5,101 nucleotides of DNA. Source: Neisseriales bacterium. Lineage in GTDB: Bacteria; Pseudomonadota; Gammaproteobacteria; Burkholderiales; UBA11063. The stretch covers positions 1 through 5,101 of the forward strand of contig SSGY01000217.1 in assembly GCA_008017145.1 (NCBI GenBank), given 5' to 3'. The position numbers and the translations under genes were made by a program. The notes below the pieces were generated by a model. That model searched no databases. It saw only the letters and a program-made list of their open reading frames with translations, and was not told where the DNA came from. Of the stretch, positions 1 through 5,101 are shown piece after piece (positions within the stretch are counted from its first letter, which is position 1; each line of letters begins with the position of its first letter).

Positions 1-880
1 AAATTATGGCGTGTCAGATGGACATCGTTGGGAATCAGCGCAAATTCACGCCAAAGGGGTGATTTGTGAGACGCTTTTTGATAAGCCAGCCCATCATTCT
101 AGTGAGCAAACTTTTTTACACTGGTTAGAGCAAAAACAAGTGCCATTGATTTGCGGTGTTGATACTCGTGAATTGACTAAAGTTATCCGTGAGTATGGTG
201 TACTTAGTGGGGCGATTGTTTATGATGCTGAGCAAGCAGTTGATTTTAATGATAGCATGGCAATCAACTGGGTTGAGCAAGTTTCACCTAAAGAAGTAAC
301 TACGCATGGTAACGGTAAATATAAAGTAATTGTGGTTGATTATGGCGCGAAAGAAAATATTATCCGTTGTCTGGAGCAATTTGACGTAACTTTAAAACGC
401 GTACCGTTTGATTATGATTATAGTGCTGAGGATTATGATGGAGTAATGCTTTCTAATGGACCTGGAGATCCTAAGCAATGCCAGAAAAGTGTTGAAGTCT
501 TAGCTAAAGCATTAGCTCGCAACAAACCAATTTTTGGAATCTGCCTAGGCTCACAATTAATGGCATTGGCAATTGGCGCGAATACCTATAAACTTAAATA
601 TGGGCATCGTGGGCATAATCAGCCGTGTATTGATTTAATCCGCGATCGTTGTTACCTGACTTCACAGAATCACAGCTATGCAGTTGATGACAGTACTTTG
701 CCTGAGGGTTGGGAAGTAACTTTCCGCCATCTTAACGATAATACTGTAGCAGGGATTCGCCATGCGAGCAAACCTTTTTCGGCGGTGCAATTTCACCCAG
801 AGGCATCCAGCGGTCCACAAGATACCTTTTACTTGTTTGAACAGTTTTATCAGCAAATCCTAACGGGAGCAGCACAATAA
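1..880 (+). CDS. carA: Carbamoyl-phosphate synthase small subunit (glutaminase chain), 5'-truncated
   Basis: CarA hydrolyses glutamine and channels the ammonia to CarB for carbamoyl phosphate synthesis in the cytoplasm. The reading frame is open from base 2 and reads NYGVSDGHRWES, which aligns inside the CarA N-terminal domain. The GTG at 11 is therefore an internal valine, and about 70 N-terminal residues lie upstream of the window. The class I glutamine amidotransferase domain fills the C-terminal half. Its nucleophile elbow is GICLGSQ (Cys codon 542-544), and the His and Glu of the triad lie in FHPEAS (codons 794-796 and 800-802). The Cys-His-Glu spacing equals that of E. coli C269/H353/E355. 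The linker between the two domains is about 22 residues shorter than in E. coli, as in Bacteroidetes and CAD-type proteins, and YKLKYGHRGHNQPC also matches those. Oddities are Ser where His or Asn usually follows CLG, and QNHSYAV where QNHG is usual. The TAA stop shares one base with the carB ATG. The identification is very secure. Confidence 0.97.
   Translation, partial: NYGVSDGHRWESAQIHAKGVICETLFDKPAHHSSEQTFLHWLEQKQVPLICGVDTRELTKVIREYGVLSGAIVYDAEQAVDFNDSMAINWVEQVSPKEVTTHGNGKYKVIVVDYGAKENIIRCLEQFDVTLKRVPFDYDYSAEDYDGVMLSNGPGDPKQCQKSVEVLAKALARNKPIFGICLGSQLMALAIGANTYKLKYGHRGHNQPCIDLIRDRCYLTSQNHSYAVDDSTLPEGWEVTFRHLNDNTVAGIRHASKPFSAVQFHPEASSGPQDTFYLFEQFYQQILTGAAQ
865..869 (+). promoter_or_regulatory. 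Ribosome binding site of carB, inside carA
   Basis: GGGAG lies 10 nt before the ATG at 880, within the last codons of carA. The spacing is slightly long. Together with the TAATG stop/start junction it supports this start for carB, probably with help from ribosomes that finish carA and restart. Confidence 0.6.
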
Positions 881-3800
881 TGAAAAATATTTTACTTTTA
901 GGCTCGGGTGGTTTACGCGTTGGGCAGGCTGGTGAATTTGATTACTCTGGTTCGCAGGCAATTAAAGCCTTTAAAGAAGAAGGTTATCGGGTAATTTTGG
1001 TTAATCCAAATATTGCGACGGTACAAACAGATCAATCAATGGCGGATGAGATATATTTTGTACCATTACAACATGAATTTGTAGCACCGATTATTGCTAA
1101 AGAACAGATTAATTATATTGCATTGGGTTTTGGTGGGCAAACCGCGCTTAATCTTGGCTTAGAATTACATCATAGTGGAGTGCTAGCTGCGCACAATGTT
1201 GCGATTTTGGGTTCTAGCATTACGACGATTGAAGCAACTGAAGATCGCGATATTTTTCGTGATTATCTTGAGAAGAATCAAGTTAAAACACCAAAGAGCA
1301 AATCTGCCACTACTGTTGATGAAGCGATTGCAGTTGGACAGGAGTTTGGCTATCCGTTGATGCTAAGAGCTGCATTCTCGCTAGGCGGGCTTGGCTCAGG
1401 CAAAGTTTTTGATGAAGTAGATTTGATTGACAAAGCGAGTAAAGCGCTAAGCGGAGCACCGCAAGTTTTACTGGAAGAGTATCTAACAGGTTGGAAAGAG
1501 TTTGAATACGAAATTGTCCGCGACTTGAAAGGCAACAGCCTAACGATTTGTAATATGGAAAATCTTGATCCGATGGGAATTCATACTGGTGAAAGTATTG
1601 TAATTGCACCAGCACAAACACTCAATGATGAAGAACATCAAAATTTACGTAATATCTCACTGCGTTGTGCCGAGATTTTTAATATCGTGGGTGAGTGTAA
1701 TATTCAGTTTTCAGTAAATCCAGCTAATGGTGATTACCGCGTGATTGAAATGAATCCGCGTTTGTCGCGCTCATCTGCGCTGGCATCGAAAGCAACTGGT
1801 TATCCTCTGGCATTTGTCGCAGCTAAACTATGCTTGGGCTTTAGCCTCAATCAATTAACCAATCAAGTTACCAAAAAAACCAGTGCATTCTTTGAGCCCG
1901 CGCTCGACTATGTCGTGGTGAAAATTCCGCGCTGGGATACGCATAAATTACGTTTGGCGGAACGCACCATTGGTACCGAGATGAAATCTGTTGGTGAAGT
2001 GATGGGAATTGGACGTACTTTCCCAGAGGCTTTACAAAAAGCGGTGCAAATGCTTAATATCGGGGCATCTGGTTTGCATGATTATATCTGGCCGATTCAG
2101 GATTTACGCCGTGAGATTGAATTTGCAACCGATAGACGGATTTTTGCTCTGTATAAATGGTTTTATGCGGGTGGTGATTTGGCAGAAGCAGCGGCTTTAT
2201 CGCGGATTGATTACTGGTTTTTAACTCAGATTCAGCAAATTGCTCAAATTGCGTTACAAATTAAACAAGACTTGAATCCAGCGTTATTACGCACCGCTAA
2301 ACAGTTTGGCTTTAGTGATAAAACGCTGGCGTTATTAACCGAGCAATCCGAGTTAACTATTCGTAATTTACGTCATGAGCACAATATTCGTCCAGTTGTA
2401 AAACAAATTGATACCTTAGCTGGAGAATTTGCAGCACAGACCAATTATCTTTATACTACCTATCATGGGCGTTATGATGATATTGCACCCGCAAATGAAG
2501 TTTATGCAATTATTGGTTCTGGTCCGTACTCAATCGGTTCTTCGGTAGAGTTTGACTGGTGTACCGTGAATCTGGCACGCCAAATGCGCGCCCATGGTAA
2601 ACAGGTTATCATTATTAACTCCAATCCTGAGACGGTATCAACTGATTATGATGAATCAGATCGCTTGTATTTCGAACCATTAAGTTTAGAGCGCGTGTGT
2701 GATATTCTTGATTTTGAGCACGTTGCTGGAGTTTGTGTAAGTGTCGGCGGACAAATCGCCAATAATCTGGCATTACCGTTACATAATTTAGGCTATCCGA
2801 TAGTAGGAACTTCGCCATTGGATATTGATAATGCTGAAGATCGAGCAAAATTTTCTTCGATGCTCAATGAGCTGAATATCGATCAACCAAGCTGGATTAA
2901 TGCCAAAAGTAGTGAAGAAGTCCAAGCATTTATCGCCGAGGTTGGCTTGCCTGTCTTGATTCGTCCATCTTATGTGCTCTCTGGTGCGGCGATGAAAGTA
3001 GTCTCAGATCAAAAAACGCTAACCAATTATCTCAATGAAGCAGTATTGATTTCCAATGATCATCCAGTAGTAATCTCACAGTTTATTGAAAATGCCAAAG
3101 AGCTAGAGATTGACGGAATCGCACAAAATGGAAAAATCGTGATTGATTCAATCAGCGAACATATTGAAAATGCTGGGGTGCATTCTGGTGATGCAACTTT
3201 GGTGTTCCCTCCTGAACGCTTGTATTTAAAAACGGTAACTCGTGCTCGAGATAGTGCGCGTAAGATTGTTAAGGCTTTGAACATTTCTGGTCCGTTTAAT
3301 ATGCAGTTTATTGCTAAAAATAACGAGCTGAAAGTGATTGAATGTAATGTGCGTGCTTCGCGCTCATTCCCGTTTATCTCCAAGGTAACTGGACAGAATT
3401 TGGTCGAATTAATGGCAAAAGTATTTTTAGGTCAAGAAATTAGCCAAAAATATAATACATTAGACTGTGGTATCATCGGTGTGAAAAGTCCGGTATTCTC
3501 GTATAACCGCTTCAAAGGCTCAGATCCAGTGGCACAGGTAGAGATGTCCTCAACTGGTGAAGTTGCTTGTATCGGTAATGATATGCTCCAGACTTTCTAT
3601 ATGTCATGGCTGGGAGTAGGGCAGCGAGTTGATAAAAAAGTTATCTTACTAAGTGTCGATGATAAGTATAAACAAAAACTATTGCCGCTGGTAAAAATTT
3701 TGAGTGATCAGGGCTGGCAGTTTGTTGCAACAGGTGCAACTCATGATATGCTGGTAAGTAACGGGATTCAGTCTAAATTTGTCTTTAAAATTTCGGAGCA

Positions 3801-4056
3801 GGTTGAGCCGAATATTCAGCAGCCAATTATCAATAAAGCGGTGGGTTTAATTATCAATTTACCGCGTGATGCTTTCAATAATAAAGATAATTCTGATGGA
3901 TTCAAAATTCGTCGTTTGGCAATTGATTATCATATTCCTTTGGTAACTAATTTTCAGTTAAGTGAGATTCTCCTTGAGTCATTGGCAGAATTTTATGGCA
4001 AAGAAATTGCGGTACAGTCATATCGCGAATTATTAGCAGGAGCTCATCATGGTTAA
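880..4056 (+). CDS. carB: Carbamoyl-phosphate synthase large subunit, Bacteroidetes/CAD-like type
   Basis: CarB makes carbamoyl phosphate from bicarbonate, CarA-derived ammonia and two ATP. The 1058 residues are close to the usual 1060-1075 and show the duplicated architecture. The first ATP-grasp half (about 1-395, carboxyphosphate) has R123, R163, H235 and metal ligands Q276, E290, N292. An oligomerisation region spans about 400-535. The second half (about 540-915, carbamate phosphorylation) has R655, R695, H768 and metal ligands Q809, E821, N823. An MGS-like allosteric domain covers about 917-1058. These assignments come from alignment by memory to E. coli. Stretches such as GSGGLRVGQAGEFDYSGSQ, NMENLDPMGIHTGESIVIAP, YVLSGAAM and ECNVRASRSFPF resemble Bacteroidetes CarB and eukaryotic CAD more than E. 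coli. In the regulatory domain, S925, K931, T951, T954, K970 and N993 match E. coli nucleotide-site positions. The position of ornithine ligand E892 is Ser870. The protein starts right at the first nucleotide-binding strand, so this ATG fits. The gene overlaps pyrB by 8 nt. Confidence 0.98.
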   Translation: MKNILLLGSGGLRVGQAGEFDYSGSQAIKAFKEEGYRVILVNPNIATVQTDQSMADEIYFVPLQHEFVAPIIAKEQINYIALGFGGQTALNLGLELHHSGVLAAHNVAILGSSITTIEATEDRDIFRDYLEKNQVKTPKSKSATTVDEAIAVGQEFGYPLMLRAAFSLGGLGSGKVFDEVDLIDKASKALSGAPQVLLEEYLTGWKEFEYEIVRDLKGNSLTICNMENLDPMGIHTGESIVIAPAQTLNDEEHQNLRNISLRCAEIFNIVGECNIQFSVNPANGDYRVIEMNPRLSRSSALASKATGYPLAFVAAKLCLGFSLNQLTNQVTKKTSAFFEPALDYVVVKIPRWDTHKLRLAERTIGTEMKSVGEVMGIGRTFPEALQKAVQMLNIGASGLHDYIWPIQDLRREIEFATDRRIFALYKWFYAGGDLAEAAALSRIDYWFLTQIQQIAQIALQIKQDLNPALLRTAKQFGFSDKTLALLTEQSELTIRNLRHEHNIRPVVKQIDTLAGEFAAQTNYLYTTYHGRYDDIAPANEVYAIIGSGPYSIGSSVEFDWCTVNLARQMRAHGKQVIIINSNPETVSTDYDESDRLYFEPLSLERVCDILDFEHVAGVCVSVGGQIANNLALPLHNLGYPIVGTSPLDIDNAEDRAKFSSMLNELNIDQPSWINAKSSEEVQAFIAEVGLPVLIRPSYVLSGAAMKVVSDQKTLTNYLNEAVLISNDHPVVISQFIENAKELEIDGIAQNGKIVIDSISEHIENAGVHSGDATLVFPPERLYLKTVTRARDSARKIVKALNISGPFNMQFIAKNNELKVIECNVRASRSFPFISKVTGQNLVELMAKVFLGQEISQKYNTLDCGIIGVKSPVFSYNRFKGSDPVAQVEMSSTGEVACIGNDMLQTFYMSWLGVGQRVDKKVILLSVDDKYKQKLLPLVKILSDQGWQFVATGATHDMLVSNGIQSKFVFKISEQVEPNIQQPIINKAVGLIINLPRDAFNNKDNSDGFKIRRLAIDYHIPLVTNFQLSEILLESLAEFYGKEIAVQSYRELLAGAHHG
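4038..4042 (+). promoter_or_regulatory. Ribosome binding site of pyrB, inside carB
   Basis: AGGAG lies 6 nt before the ATG at 4049, a good Shine-Dalgarno match at good spacing, embedded in the final codons of carB. It fixes the pyrB start and the 8-nt overlap ATGGTTAA. Confidence 0.8.
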
Positions 4057-4963
4057 TTTACAAAAGCAGGGTTTGGTGGCATTACAAGATTTATCTAAAC
4101 AAGATATTTTGGATGTTTTAGCGCATGCCAAACAATTCAAGAATGGCTTACGTAAAAATACACTTGAAGGTAAGGTACTGGCTTCATGTTTCTTTGAAGC
4201 TTCAACGCGTACTCGTTTATCATTTGAATCAGCTGTGGCGCATCTGGGGGGCAAAACAATTGGTTTTGCCGATAGTAGCGCTACTTCTCAAGCCAATAAA
4301 GGTGAGAGTTTTATTGATACGCTCAAGATGATTAATTGTTATGCCGATGGTTTAATTATGCGTCACCCCAATGATGGAGCAGCACGATTAGCTTCTGAAA
4401 TTATGACGATTCCGGTGGTTAATGCTGGTGATGGAGCTAACCAGCATCCTACCCAAACCTTGCTTGATTTATTCTCAATTCAAGATAGTCAAGGGCAGCT
4501 AGAAGATATAAACCTTGGTTTAATGGGCGATTTGAAATATAGTCGCACGATTCATTCATTAATTGATGCGAGTAAACTGTTTAAAATGCGTTTATTTTTA
4601 ATCGCACCACCAGAATTAAGAATTGATAGTCAAAACCTGATGGAGTTAAAACGTCATGGCATTAGCTATTCATTCCACGCTACTGCCGAGGAAGTTATTG
4701 ATAAGCTTGATTGTCTCTATTTAACTCGTTTACAAAAAGAACGTTTTAGCGCTGAGATTAATTGTTCTTATGGGATAGATCTAGAGCTATTGCAACGCGC
4801 ACGACCAAATTTACGGATTATGCATCCATTGCCGCGTTTGGAAGAACTGCCAACTGAGATTGATGCCACTCCATATGCTTATTATTTCCAGCAAGCACAT
4901 AATGGCTTATTTATTCGTCAGGCATTATTGGATATTATTTTTGGAGGTTCTCAAAATGACTAA
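4049..4963 (+). CDS. pyrB: Aspartate carbamoyltransferase catalytic chain
   Basis: PyrB transfers the carbamoyl group from carbamoyl phosphate to aspartate, the committed step of pyrimidine synthesis; the active site forms between chains of a trimer. The 304 residues are close to the E. coli chain (about 310). Visible active-site residues are the carbamoyl phosphate loop STRTR (52-56), S80 and K84 of the 80s loop (donated by the neighbouring chain in E. coli), R105 in MRHP, H133 and Q136 in NQHPTQT, R166 in KYSRT, R227 and Q229 in TRLQKER, and L261-P262 in HPLPR. All match E. coli catalytic positions. ASCFFEASTRTRLSFE and AYYFQQA read as proteobacterial. Oddities are Ser165 where DLKYGR normally has Gly, a segment about 4 residues shorter after KER232 (the 240s loop region), and loss of the Tyr240 and Asp271 equivalents. 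The adjacent pyrI implies a PyrBI holoenzyme fed by the CarAB encoded just upstream. The C-terminal codons overlap pyrI by 8 nt. Confidence 0.98.
   Translation: MVNLQKQGLVALQDLSKQDILDVLAHAKQFKNGLRKNTLEGKVLASCFFEASTRTRLSFESAVAHLGGKTIGFADSSATSQANKGESFIDTLKMINCYADGLIMRHPNDGAARLASEIMTIPVVNAGDGANQHPTQTLLDLFSIQDSQGQLEDINLGLMGDLKYSRTIHSLIDASKLFKMRLFLIAPPELRIDSQNLMELKRHGISYSFHATAEEVIDKLDCLYLTRLQKERFSAEINCSYGIDLELLQRARPNLRIMHPLPRLEELPTEIDATPYAYYFQQAHNGLFIRQALLDIIFGGSQND
4943..4947 (+). promoter_or_regulatory. Ribosome binding site of pyrI, inside pyrB
   Basis: GGAGG lies 8 nt before the ATG at 4956, a strong Shine-Dalgarno match within the last codons of pyrB. It supports the pyrI start despite its overlap with the pyrB stop (ATGACTAA). 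Confidence 0.82.
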
Positions 4964-5101
4964 AAAAATCGGTGCAATTGCCAATGGAGTAAATTTAGAC
5001 CATATCCCACAGGGAAATGCGTGGTATATCATTAAATTACTTAAGTTGGAGCGCAAATTTCCGGTAGGAATCGGGCTTAATCTACCAAGCCAGCGTATGG
5101 G
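4956..5101 (+). CDS. pyrI: Aspartate carbamoyltransferase regulatory chain, 3'-truncated
   Basis: Only the first 48 codons are in the window. PyrI has no catalytic activity. In E. coli its dimers link two PyrB trimers and bind CTP/UTP (inhibitors) or ATP (activator) in the N-terminal domain, while a C-terminal four-cysteine zinc domain contacts PyrB. The visible part matches the start of the nucleotide-binding domain. LDHIP corresponds to E. coli IDHIP, whose Asp19 and His20 contact the nucleotide (here D15 and H16). IGLNLPSQRMG corresponds to the E. coli segment IGLNLPSGEMG. The N-terminus is about 4 residues shorter than in E. coli. The base-contacting lysines further on and the zinc cysteines lie past the window edge, so intactness cannot be judged. 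Position directly after pyrB with an 8-nt overlap, as in classical pyrBI pairs, makes the call secure despite the short fragment. Confidence 0.93.
   Translation, partial: MTKKIGAIANGVNLDHIPQGNAWYIIKLLKLERKFPVGIGLNLPSQRM

Noticed and set aside
11..13. GTG as a possible carA start codon
   Set aside because: The frame is open upstream to the window edge, and the in-frame residues NYG before it belong to the conserved CarA N-terminal domain. It is an internal valine of a truncated gene.
662..856. Reverse-strand open frame of 64 codons opposite carA
   Set aside because: It lies wholly opposite conserved CarA glutaminase sequence and its product shows no recognisable family. It is a shadow of the real gene.
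1310..1621. Reverse-strand open frames opposite carB, here and at 1350-1535, 2615-2848 and 3060-3383
   Set aside because: All are antisense to strongly conserved CarB motifs, have low-complexity or unrecognisable products, and have no supporting context.
2009..2224. Same-strand out-of-frame open frames inside carB (here) and inside pyrB (4125-4331)
   Set aside because: They overlap highly conserved coding sequence in another frame, and their products resemble no family I recognise.
4033..4254. Reverse-strand open frame across the carB/pyrB junction
   Set aside because: It is opposite the conserved PyrB N-terminus including STRTR, and its product is not recognisable.
1..4963. A CAD-like fused polyprotein of CPSase and ATCase
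   Set aside because: Despite CAD-like CarA and CarB sequence, carA, carB and pyrB each have their own stop codon and the next gene starts in a different frame with its own ribosome binding site.
4962..4968. Run of seven A as a frameshift (slippage) site near the pyrB end
   Set aside because: pyrB ribosomes reach the TAA at 4961-4963 before crossing the run, and pyrI reads on in a single intact frame matching its family, so no recoding is needed.

Overview
The window is a compact stretch of a bacterial de novo pyrimidine operon, all on the + strand and with no intergenic DNA: carA (5' end cut by the window edge), carB, pyrB and pyrI (3' end cut by the window edge). Every boundary is an overlap: 1 nt between carA and carB, 8 nt between carB and pyrB, and 8 nt between pyrB and pyrI. 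Each downstream gene has a purine-rich ribosome binding site inside the gene before it, so the four are very probably co-transcribed and translationally coupled. The promoter and any leader or attenuator upstream of carA lie outside the window, as does the end of the operon.

The genes encode the first two steps of UMP synthesis. CarA releases ammonia from glutamine. CarB uses two ATP plus bicarbonate to turn that ammonia into carbamoyl phosphate. PyrB condenses carbamoyl phosphate with aspartate to give carbamoyl aspartate. PyrI is the regulatory chain that makes PyrB sensitive to nucleotides. All catalytic residues I could place by recall-based alignment are present, so the genes look functional.

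Organism: a bacterium of moderately low GC (roughly 40% by eye from a few lines). CarA and CarB are of the kind seen in Bacteroidetes and in eukaryotic CAD, rather than the E. coli kind. PyrB reads more like a proteobacterial catalytic chain, and PyrI is of the E. coli type. An AT-rich gamma- or betaproteobacterium (for example a relative of Francisella or of low-GC Neisseriales) fits, but this is a low-confidence guess that needs a database search or phylogeny.

I see no mobile element, RNA gene, CRISPR array, terminator or unknown system. The observations worth a second look are the mixed affinity of the subunits, the loss of a residue needed for ornithine activation in CarB, and substitutions in PyrB at contacts that hold the E. 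coli enzyme in its low-activity state.
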